64,000 nucleotides of DNA from Streptomyces iconiensis (lineage in GTDB: Bacteria; Actinomycetota; Actinomycetes; Streptomycetales; Streptomycetaceae): NCBI RefSeq assembly GCF_028657195.3, contig NZ_JANCPR020000017.1, positions 1 to 64,000 of the forward strand. Direction: 5' to 3'. Positions 56,175 through 64,000 of the stretch are shown here, piece after piece. A program made the translations under genes and the position numbers. Every line of letters starts with the position of its first letter. Within the stretch, counting starts at the first letter, position 1. The notes beneath the pieces were generated by a model that saw only the letters and a list, made by a program, of their open reading frames with translations, was not told the origin of the DNA and did no database searches.

Positions 56175-56239
56175 GAGACCGTCACCGCGCTCCACCGGAG
56201 ACCGTCACCGCGCTCCACCGGAGACCGTCACCGCGCTCC
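56175..56239. repeat. 23-bp tandem repeat, 2.8 units
   Basis: GAGACCGTCACCGCGCTCCA plus CCG repeats exactly at 56175-56197 and 56198-56220, then 19 bases of a third copy to 56239. It lies in the 161-nt gap between the SDR and RDD genes. Confidence 0.85.
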
Positions 56240-56321
56240 GAGGCGCCGGAGGCGTGGGGGTCATACTGGGCTGCCGTGGCGCGGTGAAGCGGTCCATGGA
56301 GAGTTGATATCGGGGAGTTTG

Positions 56322-56885
56322 GTGACATTGCAGTCCTACGGCGCTCAGGGTGGAGCCGCTGCTGCGGGGTTCGGTGACGGTGGAGCGGGGGTGGCGCCGC
56401 CGCCGAGCGCTGGGGCGACCATAGTGCTGGCGAGCCGGGCTCAGCGGTTCGTGGCGCGGGCCGTGGATCTGATGCTGTTTTTCGCGGGGGTCGCGTTCAT
56501 CGTGCAGTTGGGACTGCCGCAGATCGGCGACGAGTGGAGCACGGCGTCGGGGACCGCTGTGGTGTCCGGGGTGGCGGTGCTGTGGGTGCTGCTGTTCCCG
56601 TTCGCGCTGATGCGGTTCGAAAGCACGATAGGCAAGGCACTCGTGGGACTGCGGGTCGTACGGCTGCGGAACGGGAAGCGGGTCGGCTTCTGGCGGGCCG
56701 CGTGGCGCGAACTGTTCCATCTGGCGGTGTCGTTCGTGCCGGTCGCCGGCTTCCTCAACCAGGCATGGTGCCTCTGGGACAAGCCGTACCGCCAGTGCTG
56801 GCACGACAAGGTGTCCGGGACCATAACTGTCGACCGCAGCACCTTCAGAACGCGGACCGGGCAGGCCGTGCAGCGCGTGTGGTGA
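56322..56885 (+). CDS. RDD-family membrane protein
   Basis: A 187-aa integral membrane protein with an RDD domain: three or four hydrophobic helices and the family residues in SRAQRFVARAVDLMLFF (Arg...Asp), STIGKALVGLRVV and CWHDKVSGTITV. A 40-residue Gly/Ala-rich cytoplasmic head precedes it. Function is not established; RDD proteins have been proposed as transporters. GTG 56322 has GGGGAG 4 nt upstream; an open frame further upstream runs through the 23-bp repeat and was rejected. Confidence 0.82.
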   Translation: MTLQSYGAQGGAAAAGFGDGGAGVAPPPSAGATIVLASRAQRFVARAVDLMLFFAGVAFIVQLGLPQIGDEWSTASGTAVVSGVAVLWVLLFPFALMRFESTIGKALVGLRVVRLRNGKRVGFWRAAWRELFHLAVSFVPVAGFLNQAWCLWDKPYRQCWHDKVSGTITVDRSTFRTRTGQAVQRVW

Positions 56886-56955
56886 GGAGTCGCCCGGCCT
56901 CGGCCCCGGCCCCGGCCGGTCGGGGTAGTCAGGTCCCGGTCGGTCCGGTCCCGGG

Positions 56956-59037
56956 TCAGGTCTCCACGAGCGTGATCTCCGTGGCCTTGATGCTGGTGTA
57001 GACGGAAGCGCCGTCGCTGAGCCGTAGCTCGGTGGCGGCGTTCGTCGTGATCTCGGCGACCAGGTCGGGGCTCTCCTCCGAGGTCACCAGCACCCGCAGG
57101 CGGCTGCCGACGGCGGTGATCTCGCGGACTGTGCCGGGCCAGACGTTGCGGGGGCTGCCCTCGGGGCGCTCGCGGTGGAGTGCCACCGCCTCGGGCGGGA
57201 TGACGGCGAGGGCGCGCGTGCCCTCGTCCACGGGGTCGGCGACGACCAGGCGTCCGCCGTCGGTCAGTGTGAGGGTGCCGTCGGGCGCCGCCGTACCGGC
57301 GAGTGCGTTACGGCCGAGCATGCGGGCCACCCAGGGCGAACGCGGGTGGCGGGTGACCTCGGAAGGGGGCGCGTCCTGCACGGCGCGGCCCTCTTCCAGC
57401 ACGAGGACGCGGTCAGCCAGCGAGACCGCCTCCACCGGGTCGTGGGTGACGATCAGGCAGACGCCGCCGAACCCTTCGAGGTGGCGGCGGAGTGTGTGCC
57501 GTACGTGGGCGCGTGTCGTCTGGTCGAGCGCCGCGAGTGGTTCGTCCAGCAGGAGGAGGCGGGGCCGCGCCGCCAACGCCCTTGCGAGCGCGACCCGTTG
57601 GGCCTGCCCGCCGGAGAGCTGCGCGGGTTTGCGGTGCGCCAGGTGCCCGACCCCGAGCCGGTCCAGCCACGCCTGCGCCTCGCGCCTGCGCTCGGCACGG
57701 GGTACGTGCTGGGCACGCAGCCCGTACGCGGTGTTGCCGAGCGCGCTCAGGTGCGGGAAGAGCGCGCCGTCCTGCGGCACCCACGCCACGCCGCGCCGGT
57801 GCGGCGCGAACCCGGACACGTCGGTGCCGCCCAGCGTGAGTGCGGCGCTGGCACGCGGGGTGAGGCCGAGAAGGGCCCGCAACAGGGTGGTCTTGCCGGC
57901 GCCGTTGGGGCCGACGACGGCGACCGTGGTGCCCGGTTCGGCGTCCAGGGTGAGGTCGGTGAAGCCGGTCACGTCTGCGTGCAGGGGCCAGCTCGGGGCC
58001 GGTCGGTCGAGGCCGGGTTCGGGGGCGGAGTCGGGCCCCGTTTCCCGCAGGTCACCGGGCGCGGACAGGTGCGCGGCCACGGGTGCGCTCGCTGGTACGG
58101 GGTGCGGGGCGGGTACGGGGTGCGCTTCCTGCGCGTCCCGTTTCTCGGTCTGCGCGTCCCGCTTCCCGGTCCGGCGCCGTGACGTCCGTACGCGGCCCGT
58201 CGTCGCGCCGCCCGCCCACCGCCCGCGCAGCGCGACGAGTACGGCCATGGCGATGGCGAGCAGCAGCAGGGAAACGGAGGTCGCCGCCTCTGGCTGCTCC
58301 TGGAGGAGCAGATACACCTGGAGGGGGAGGGTCTGTGTGGTGCCGGGAAGGTTCCCCGCGAAGGTCATGGTGGCGCCGAACTCGCCCAGCGCGCGCGCCC
58401 AGGTGAGCGCCGCACCGGCCGCGAGCCCTGGCGCCACCATGGGGAGGGTGACCGTGAGGAACACGCGGAAGGGCCGTGCGCCGAGCGAGGCCGCCGTCTC
58501 CTCGTAGGAGGGGCGCAGCCCGGCGAGTGTGCCCTCCAGGCTGATGACGAGGAACGGCATCGCCACGAACGTCGCCGCCACGACGGCGCCCGAGGTGTGG
58601 AAGGGCAGCACGACCCCGAACGTGTCCTCAAGCCACGGCCCCAGCAGCCCACGCCTGCCGAAGCCGAGCAGCAGCGCCACGCCTCCCACCGTGGGCGGCA
58701 GCACCATCGGCAGCAGTACGAGGGAGCGCACCAGGGCTTTGCCGGGGAACTGGACGCGGGCCAGCAGCCAGGCCAGCGGTACGCCCAGCAGGAGGGAGAG
58801 GCCCAGCGCCCAGAAGGAGACCAGCAGCGAGAGCCGTAGCGCGCCGGTGACGCCGTCGCTGGTCAGATGCTCGCCCAGCTCGCCCCACGAGGTGCGCGCG
58901 AGGATGCCGGCGAGCGGCATCAGCAGGAACGCGACCGCCAGCAGCCCGGGCACCGCCAGCGCAACGGGCGTACGGGCACCGGGAGTTCGCGGCGCGCGCG
59001 TGCGGCGCGTACGCGAACCGGGGGCGAGGGGGCTCAC
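56956..59037 (-). CDS. modBC: molybdate ABC transporter permease-ATPase fusion
   Basis: A 693-aa fusion of ModB and ModC. Residues ~25-275 are the permease, with helices and the EAA loop EETAASLGARPFRVFLTVTLP. A ~75-residue Pro/Ala/Arg linker follows. From ~350 comes the ATPase: Walker A GPNGAGKTT, signature LSGGQAQRVALARAL, Walker B LLLLDEPLAALD, H-loop VTHD. The end (about 570-693) is a Mop/TOBE domain (NALAG..., GSRLRVLVTSEES) that binds oxyanion. It would import molybdate with ModA, encoded just upstream in the same direction. The 97-nt gap and GTG start suggest one transcript. Confidence 0.93.
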   Translation of the reverse strand: MSPLAPGSRTRRTRAPRTPGARTPVALAVPGLLAVAFLLMPLAGILARTSWGELGEHLTSDGVTGALRLSLLVSFWALGLSLLLGVPLAWLLARVQFPGKALVRSLVLLPMVLPPTVGGVALLLGFGRRGLLGPWLEDTFGVVLPFHTSGAVVAATFVAMPFLVISLEGTLAGLRPSYEETAASLGARPFRVFLTVTLPMVAPGLAAGAALTWARALGEFGATMTFAGNLPGTTQTLPLQVYLLLQEQPEAATSVSLLLLAIAMAVLVALRGRWAGGATTGRVRTSRRRTGKRDAQTEKRDAQEAHPVPAPHPVPASAPVAAHLSAPGDLRETGPDSAPEPGLDRPAPSWPLHADVTGFTDLTLDAEPGTTVAVVGPNGAGKTTLLRALLGLTPRASAALTLGGTDVSGFAPHRRGVAWVPQDGALFPHLSALGNTAYGLRAQHVPRAERRREAQAWLDRLGVGHLAHRKPAQLSGGQAQRVALARALAARPRLLLLDEPLAALDQTTRAHVRHTLRRHLEGFGGVCLIVTHDPVEAVSLADRVLVLEEGRAVQDAPPSEVTRHPRSPWVARMLGRNALAGTAAPDGTLTLTDGGRLVVADPVDEGTRALAVIPPEAVALHRERPEGSPRNVWPGTVREITAVGSRLRVLVTSEESPDLVAEITTNAATELRLSDGASVYTSIKATEITLVET

Positions 59038-59134
59038 AGGGCTGTCGGCTTCCTTCGTTCCTCGGGGCCAGGGCCAGGGCCAGAGCTTTCGGCGGGAGCC
59101 GTGCCGCGTTTCACGGGACCCTCGGCGGGAGCCG

Positions 59135-59935
59135 TCACGGCTTCTGGAAGCCCGCGTCGCGCAGGTACTTCTGGGCCTTGGGTGTGCTGAGCCACTTCAC
59201 GAACTTCGCCGCCGCCTTCTGGTGTTCCGAACCCTTGAGGGTGGCCGCCGGGTAGTCGGCGAGTGCGTTCTGGCTGTCGGGGACCTCGACGGCGTCGACC
59301 TTGCCCGTGGCGGTGGCGGCGTCCGTCTTGTAGACGATGCCCGCGTCGGCCTCGCCCAGTTCGACCTTGCTGAGCACGGCGCGGACGTTGGTCTCCTGCG
59401 AGACGGGCTTCACGTCGAGCTTCTGCTTGTCCAGCACCTGCTTGCTGTAGCGGCCGACCGGCACCTCGGATGCGGCGAGCACGACCTTGAGCTTGCTGTC
59501 CGTGAGGTCCTTGAGCGCCTTGACCTTCTTCGGGTTGCCCTCACCCGTGGCGATGACCAGCCGGTTCTTGGCGATCACGGTGGGCTTGCCGGTCTCGGAG
59601 CGCAGCCCGTCCATCGTCCTGGTGTCGGCCGTGACCAGCGCGTCCGCGGGCGCTCCCTGTTTGACCTGCGCGGCCAGTTCCTGCGAACCGGCGAAGGAGA
59701 AGGACACCTTTGTGTCCGGGTGCTCCTCCTCGTACGCCTTGCCCGCCGCCTTGAACACATCGGTGAGTGAGGCAGCCCCGAGCACGGTCAGCTCGGTCTT
59801 GCCGCCGCTCTTGCCCCCCGACTCGTCCCCGGACTGCCCGCCGCTGCCGCAGGCGGAGAGCGACGCGAGGACGGCGACGGCGGCGACGGCGGCGAGCACG
59901 GTGGTGGCACGGCGGCGTGCGGGCGGTGTGGGCAT
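59135..59935 (-). CDS. modA: molybdate-binding lipoprotein
   Basis: A 266-aa periplasmic-type binding protein anchored as a lipoprotein: lipobox LSAC with Cys29, then a Gly/Ser linker. ModA features are VLGAASLTDVF, SFAGSQELAAQVKQGAPADALVTA, the VLAASEVPVGRYSKQVL anion-binding loop, and AGIVYKTDA. It captures molybdate or tungstate outside the membrane and delivers it to the ModBC fusion. It follows the Mop regulator gene by 82 nt. Confidence 0.95.
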   Translation of the reverse strand: MPTPPARRRATTVLAAVAAVAVLASLSACGSGGQSGDESGGKSGGKTELTVLGAASLTDVFKAAGKAYEEEHPDTKVSFSFAGSQELAAQVKQGAPADALVTADTRTMDGLRSETGKPTVIAKNRLVIATGEGNPKKVKALKDLTDSKLKVVLAASEVPVGRYSKQVLDKQKLDVKPVSQETNVRAVLSKVELGEADAGIVYKTDAATATGKVDAVEVPDSQNALADYPAATLKGSEHQKAAAKFVKWLSTPKAQKYLRDAGFQKP

Positions 59936-60017
59936 GAGGGTGGCACTCCAGAGGGGAAGCGGAGGGTGCGGCGGCGAACAGCGGGGCGAGGGACGAAGAG
60001 GTGCGCGGCGGAGAGGT

Positions 60018-60425
60018 TCAGGGGCAGTCGATGTGCACGCTGGTCGACTTCACGCGTGCCGTGGCCCGTACGCCGACCTCAAGGCCCAGCTCCTCGACGG
60101 CCTCCCGGGTCAGCAGCGAGACCAGCCGGTGCGGGCCCGCCTGGATCTCCACCTGGGCGGCGACATCGCCGAGCTTGACGGCGGTGACGATGCCGGGGAA
60201 CGCGTTGCGGGCGGAGGTGTAGGACGCCTCGGCCTCACCGTTCTCGTCGGCGCCGCCGCCCTGGCCGATCTCGATCGAGAACGCGGCCAGGTCACGCCCG
60301 TCGATCAGGCGCCGCCCGCTCTCGTCGCGGTGGGTCGCCACGCGCCCGGCGTCGGCCCAGCGCCGCGCCGTGTCGGGACTGACCCCCAGCAGGCGCGCCG
60401 CCTGCCCGATTGTGTACGACTGCAT
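60018..60425 (-). CDS. HTH-Mop molybdate-responsive regulator
   Basis: A 135-aa two-domain protein. Residues 3-50 are a MerR/excisionase-type helix-turn-helix (YTIGQAARLLGVSPDTARRWADAGRVATHRDESGRRLIDGRDLAAF). Residues ~68-135 are a single Mop/TOBE domain (SARNAFPGIVTAVKLGDVAAQVEIQ...), which binds molybdate as an oligomer. It is thus a compact functional analogue of ModE. ATG 60425 is preferred to 60437 because a promoter (TATGTT, 60433-60438 on the minus strand) would place the transcript start there, giving a leaderless mRNA. It sits directly upstream of modA and modBC and probably regulates them. Confidence 0.88.
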   Translation of the reverse strand: MQSYTIGQAARLLGVSPDTARRWADAGRVATHRDESGRRLIDGRDLAAFSIEIGQGGGADENGEAEASYTSARNAFPGIVTAVKLGDVAAQVEIQAGPHRLVSLLTREAVEELGLEVGVRATARVKSTSVHIDCP

Positions 60426-60432
60426 GTGCGCC

Positions 60433-60462
60433 AACATATGCGCCTACGCCTCGCATCTGCAA
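60433..60462 (-). promoter_or_regulatory. promoter of the mop-mod operon
   Basis: On the minus strand TTGCAG (60462-60457) and TATGTT (60438-60433) are 18 bp apart, ending 7 nt before ATG 60425. CGCTATAG just upstream (about 60465-60472) resembles half of an E. coli ModE site but lacks its second half. Confidence 0.55.
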
Positions 60463-60541
60463 TCCGCTATAGCAAGTGCCAGGTCCGCTTGGAGGATGGG
60501 CCAACGGTCGGGGACGCGGTGGGGGCACGGGCGGGCTCGCT

Positions 60542-63500
60542 TCAGTCGCACACCTCGCGGTAGGGGACATCCGGCACGTTCTGCTTCCACTGCGCGCGGG
60601 TCAGCCCGCCTCCGGTGCTGTCGCAGATGCTGCGGGCGAGCCGGTCGGGGTCGAGGTCGGCCGTGGCGAGGCGGACGCTCTGCGAGGACGCGCGCAGCCT
60701 GCCGTTCCTGTCGAAGGCGAGATCCACCAGCGTGCTCCCGAGGCCGGGGTGTGCCGTGCCCAGGGGCTTCCGGTCCGGCACGTCGAACATCTGGAACCGC
60801 TCCTCACCGACGCGCGCCGCCAGGGTGCGGCCGTCGGGCGCGAACCGCAGCCCGTCGACGGACTCCTGCTCCGCCTGCTGCTCGGCGGCGTCGGAGGGCA
60901 TGCTGCCCAGGCGCCGGGTGGCGTCGCCGTTCCACAGGGAGATCCAGCCGTCCTCCTGGCTGACGGCCAGCGTCTTCCCGTCCGGGCTGAACTCGACGTC
61001 CTCGACGCCGGTTTGGCCGAAGATCCCGGTGCGCTTCTCTCCTGACCGCAGGTCCCTGAACTGTCCGGAGGACGTCACCAGCACCTCGTGCCCCTCCGTG
61101 CCGCCGACGGCCAGGCTGCTCCCACCCACGCCCTTGAGGACGCGCGGTGTGTCGCGGCCCTCGCGCCGGATCTCGACGGAGCCCGGCTCCGGCCCCGTAC
61201 GGCCAACGGCGAGGACGCGGCCCCCGGGCCCGTAAGCGAGCGAGGTCACTTCTCCCCGCGAGGAGGGGCTCTTGGGCAGCCTGGTCACCTTGCCCGTACG
61301 CACGTCCTGGCGCACCATCCGCTCGCCGGTGTAGTAGCTCACCTCGCGTCCGTCGGGCCGGAAGGCGACCGAGCGGCCACGCCAGGGCCGGTCATCGGTG
61401 CTGCTGGTGGCCGGCTGCTCACGCAAGGTGGGCTGCGCGCGGCGCCGCTCCCGTCGTACGTCCCACGCCCGCGAGTTGACGTCGTCCGAGCCGTCGGTCT
61501 CCGCTTCCCTCTCGCCCGACAGCAGTGTGCGTGCGTCGGGACTGAAGATGCCCTTGAGACTGGACCCCCGGAGCCGGGAGGGGAGCGGGAAGCTGCGTAC
61601 CTTGCCACTCGACGTCCGCAACTGCCGGTGCGCGGAGTCGAAGGCCGCACCGTCCAGTGCCCCGGAGACGGTGGCCCGTAGCAGCGGCTGGTCCGGCGTG
61701 GACCGGTCGGTGACGAAGACGGCGTTGTCGAAGGCGTGCACGAGAGTACGGCTGTCGGAGCCGTAGAACACGCTGTCCTCGTTCTCGTCGACAATGTGGG
61801 CCCTCGCGTCGCTGCGGGGCACGGGGTCTTTGCCGCCCGGCCCCTGCGCTCTGCCTCCCCCCAGAACCCGCCCCGTCGCGGTGTGCCACTGCATCAGGTC
61901 GGTGCCGTCCTGCACCAGCCGTGTGCCGTCCGGGCTCAGGTCCAGGCTGACGAGACTCTGGGGGTCTCCGGCCGGCCCGGCGTCCACCTTGCACTTTTCG
62001 CCGCCCTTCACGGCGCGCTTCTCTCCGCTCCGCGGCCGGTACAGGGTCGGCGCTTTGTGCTCGTCGCACACCGCAAGCACGCTTCCGTCGGCGGAGAACG
62101 CGGTGGGTCCGTCCACGAACGGCACGCGCAGCGCCGTCGTCTGCTTCCGGGTGTCGTACACGTGCAGTTCCTCGCCGGTGCTTCCCAGGAAGTACCGGCC
62201 GTCCTCCGAGAGCGCGAGGGGCAGGCCGGGAGCCCGCTCCGTCAGCTTCCGGCCCGTCCTCAGCTCCCGCACGGTGGCTCCGTAGGGGTTCTGGAGGTCG
62301 GAGTACGCGGCGTAACGTCCGTTCGGCGAGATGACGGGCGTGCCGTCCTCCAGGCCCGTCGGGATGCCGGGGGACCGCTTCGACGTCGGCAGGGCCTTGC
62401 CCGTCCGCAGGTCCCAGCGGTAGGTGCGGCCACCGTCACCACTGCGGCGACTGTCCACCGGCTCGTCCTCGCTGAAGCCGACCAGGGTGGTGCCGTCGTC
62501 GCTCAGCGAGGTGGTGAACAGGTCGGGCACGGGGTCCGTGAAGATGTCGCTCTCCGGCTGCCACGACGCCCCGTACAGCGCCCCGCGGGCCTCGCGGGTG
62601 GGGGAGAGGCGCCAGGCGGCGACACTCAGCAGTTTGGCCGTCTTCGGGTCCGACGAGCGCATGCTCTCGGCGGCCGTCGCCACGTCGCGGGACGCCGCTT
62701 CGGCCTCCTGCTCGTCGTTGCTGCGCTGGAGCTGCCAGGCGACGGTGCCCGCCGTCAGCGCCGCCGCGACCAGTACGGCGATGCCGCCGCGCAGCCTGCG
62801 GCGGCGCCGTACCGTACGGGCGAGGCCGGCGCGGCCCGCTTCGAGGTACTCGCGCTCCAGCAGGTTGGGGCGGGCCGCGGCGGGCGCGGCCCCCGCCCAG
62901 TCGAGCGCGGAGCGCAGCGCGTCGCCGCGCGGCAGGTCTTCCCGGTCGCGCCCACCCCGCTCCCACGCGTGGGCGGCGGCGCGCGTCCTGTGCAGCACGC
63001 GCAGCGCCGCGCGGTGCTCGTCCACCCAGCCGCGCAGCCGGGGCCAGGCCCGCAGCAGCCCGGCGCCCGCGGGGCGGATCGTGTGCCCCTCGCTCAGCAG
63101 GACCCCCGACGACACCAGCGCGTCCAGCGCGGTGTGCGCCGCGGGGCGTTCGTCGAGGGGGCGGCCCAGCAGGAGTTCGTCCCGTGCCGCCGTGCGCACC
63201 GTGTCCTGCGAGCCGTCCGGCGCGTCGCCGGGCACCACCAGCCGCAGCAGCGCCTCCTGCGTGAACGCCCTTGCTGCCGGGCCCAGTTGGCCGTATGCGG
63301 ACTCTGCCAGCGTGCCCAGCTCCGGCACAGCCCCGGGGTGCCCGGCGGGCGCCTGCACCTCGGCGGCCGAACGTGCACCCGCCAGGAGGAGTTCAGGCGT
63401 TCCGGCCCGCGCCGGGGTGGGCGCCGAGATGTCGGCCCGCAGCAGGCCGAGCAGCAGGTCGGCCGAGCCGGGGCGCTCGGCCGGGTCCTTGGCCAGCGCC

Positions 63501-64000
63501 GCCGTCACCAGGGGGCGCAACTGCGCGGGCAGCGGGGCGAGATCGGGGTGGTGCTCGGTGACCCGGACGACGATCTCGCCGAGGTTCTCGCCGTCGAACG
63601 GGGCGCGCCCGGTCGCGGCGAACAGTGCGACGGCGCCCCACGCGAACACGTCGGCGCGGTCGTCGGCACGCGCGCCCTTGAGCACTTCCGGCGCCATGTA
63701 GGCGGGCGTGCCCATCATCTTGCCCGTCGCCGTGAGCGACATGTCGTGGGTGCGGGCGATACCGAAGTCGATGACGCGGGGGCCGTCGGGGCCGAGCAGC
63801 ACGTTCGCCGGCTTCAGGTCCCGGTGCACCACGCCAGCGCCGTGGATGGCGGTGAGCGCGGTGGCGACCCCCGTGGTCAGCCGCAGCAGCGCGTCGTCTT
63901 CCAGGGGGCCCGAGGAGCCCACGGCAACGCCCAGGTCAGGGCCGTTGACGAACTCGCTCACCATGTAAGGGGGATCGGCCTCCGGGTCGGAGTCCAGCAC
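60542..64000 (-). CDS. Ser/Thr protein kinase with nSTAND-type helical module, membrane segment and WD40 propeller (5' truncated)
   Basis: At least 1152 aa; the N-lobe of the kinase lies beyond the window end. The visible kinase lobe has HRDLKPANV, DFG, and MGTPAYMAPEVL. Next (about 200-400) is a helical region like that following the NTPase in nSTAND1 proteins: AFTQEALLRLVVPGD, IRPAGAGLLRAWPRLRGWVDEHRAALRVLHR, ALDWAGAAP...LLEREYLEA. There is no P-loop. A membrane segment (GGIAVLVAAALTAGTVAW) precedes a propeller of WD40-like repeats (such as FSPDGKTLAVSQEDGWISLWNGD) to the C-terminus. It is probably a membrane-bound signalling kinase with the propeller outside or as an interaction platform. 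It is separate from the mod genes. Confidence 0.9.
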   Translation of the reverse strand: MLDSDPEADPPYMVSEFVNGPDLGVAVGSSGPLEDDALLRLTTGVATALTAIHGAGVVHRDLKPANVLLGPDGPRVIDFGIARTHDMSLTATGKMMGTPAYMAPEVLKGARADDRADVFAWGAVALFAATGRAPFDGENLGEIVVRVTEHHPDLAPLPAQLRPLVTAALAKDPAERPGSADLLLGLLRADISAPTPARAGTPELLLAGARSAAEVQAPAGHPGAVPELGTLAESAYGQLGPAARAFTQEALLRLVVPGDAPDGSQDTVRTAARDELLLGRPLDERPAAHTALDALVSSGVLLSEGHTIRPAGAGLLRAWPRLRGWVDEHRAALRVLHRTRAAAHAWERGGRDREDLPRGDALRSALDWAGAAPAAARPNLLEREYLEAGRAGLARTVRRRRRLRGGIAVLVAAALTAGTVAWQLQRSNDEQEAEAASRDVATAAESMRSSDPKTAKLLSVAAWRLSPTREARGALYGASWQPESDIFTDPVPDLFTTSLSDDGTTLVGFSEDEPVDSRRSGDGGRTYRWDLRTGKALPTSKRSPGIPTGLEDGTPVISPNGRYAAYSDLQNPYGATVRELRTGRKLTERAPGLPLALSEDGRYFLGSTGEELHVYDTRKQTTALRVPFVDGPTAFSADGSVLAVCDEHKAPTLYRPRSGEKRAVKGGEKCKVDAGPAGDPQSLVSLDLSPDGTRLVQDGTDLMQWHTATGRVLGGGRAQGPGGKDPVPRSDARAHIVDENEDSVFYGSDSRTLVHAFDNAVFVTDRSTPDQPLLRATVSGALDGAAFDSAHRQLRTSSGKVRSFPLPSRLRGSSLKGIFSPDARTLLSGEREAETDGSDDVNSRAWDVRRERRRAQPTLREQPATSSTDDRPWRGRSVAFRPDGREVSYYTGERMVRQDVRTGKVTRLPKSPSSRGEVTSLAYGPGGRVLAVGRTGPEPGSVEIRREGRDTPRVLKGVGGSSLAVGGTEGHEVLVTSSGQFRDLRSGEKRTGIFGQTGVEDVEFSPDGKTLAVSQEDGWISLWNGDATRRLGSMPSDAAEQQAEQESVDGLRFAPDGRTLAARVGEERFQMFDVPDRKPLGTAHPGLGSTLVDLAFDRNGRLRASSQSVRLATADLDPDRLARSICDSTGGGLTRAQWKQNVPDVPYREVCD

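Noticed and set aside
60465..60472. CGCTATAG as a ModE-binding site
   Set aside because: Only one half-site is present; a ModE operator needs two half-sites in inverted order.

Overview
The window is a contiguous piece of a high-GC actinomycete chromosome, almost certainly Streptomyces. The evidence is a strong third-position GC bias, many GTG starts, 4-nt ATGA/GTGA gene overlaps, and genus-typical families: a CYP157/CYP154-like P450 pair, a DUF5753 XRE regulator with DUF397 partner and histidine-kinase-like ATPase, sugar ABC importers without their own ATPase, and a WD40 Ser/Thr kinase. No rRNA, tRNA, CRISPR array, insertion sequence or phage gene was seen.

Layout. 0.1-4.2 kb: trpB-trpA, a membrane-anchored DsbA-like thiol oxidoreductase and lgt. 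4.3-11.2 kb: a complete Mrp cation/proton antiporter operon (MrpA with MrpB fused, then C, D, E, F, G) behind an AT-rich palindrome that overlaps the mrpA start. 11.3-12.0 kb: a VIT/CCC1 metal transporter. 12.1-24.8 kb: one long minus-strand locus running lacI, two sugar permeases, a lipoprotein binding protein, three ADP-ribosylglycohydrolase (ARH/DraG) paralogues, a fourth ARH fused to a ribokinase, a CaiB-type CoA-transferase and a CitE-like lyase. It is preceded by two adjacent LacI-type operators. 25.0-27.8 kb: two coupled cytochrome P450 genes. 28.3-34.4 kb: gltB-gltD (glutamate synthase) with GlnR-like boxes upstream and a strong terminator downstream.

34.5-56.9 kb is accessory in character, made mostly of small regulator-plus-target units: a frameshifted PD-(D/E)XK/Rpn-like gene; MarR with a divergent SDR; TetR with a divergent CocE/NonD hydrolase across a 41-bp perfect inverted repeat; a siderophore-interacting reductase with a divergent TetR; an HD-domain phosphohydrolase; a chloramphenicol-type efflux gene (cmlR-like) behind a 9-codon leader ORF with mutually exclusive pairing segments; a GNAT acetyltransferase with a collagen-like tail; an aldo/keto reductase with a divergent XRE; a ProC-like reductase; a mycothiol-dependent isomerase-family protein; XRE with a divergent DHA2 efflux pump; a secreted alpha/beta hydrolase; the DUF397/XRE/ATPase set; an SDR; and an RDD membrane protein. 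57.0-60.4 kb: molybdate uptake (ModB-ModC fusion, ModA) with an HTH-Mop regulator. 60.5-64.0 kb: a Ser/Thr kinase joined to an nSTAND-type helical module, a membrane segment and a WD40 propeller, cut by the window edge.

The most striking assembly is the LacI-controlled ARH locus. Four ARH-family domains, one carrying its own ribokinase, sit with a sugar importer. This suggests import of a ribosylated or ADP-ribosylated compound, N/O-glycosidic cleavage, and phosphorylation of the released ribose. The CoA-transferase and lyase at the end of the operon may process an organic-acid part. That pathway is inference. The domains, gene order, overlaps and operators are read directly from the sequence.
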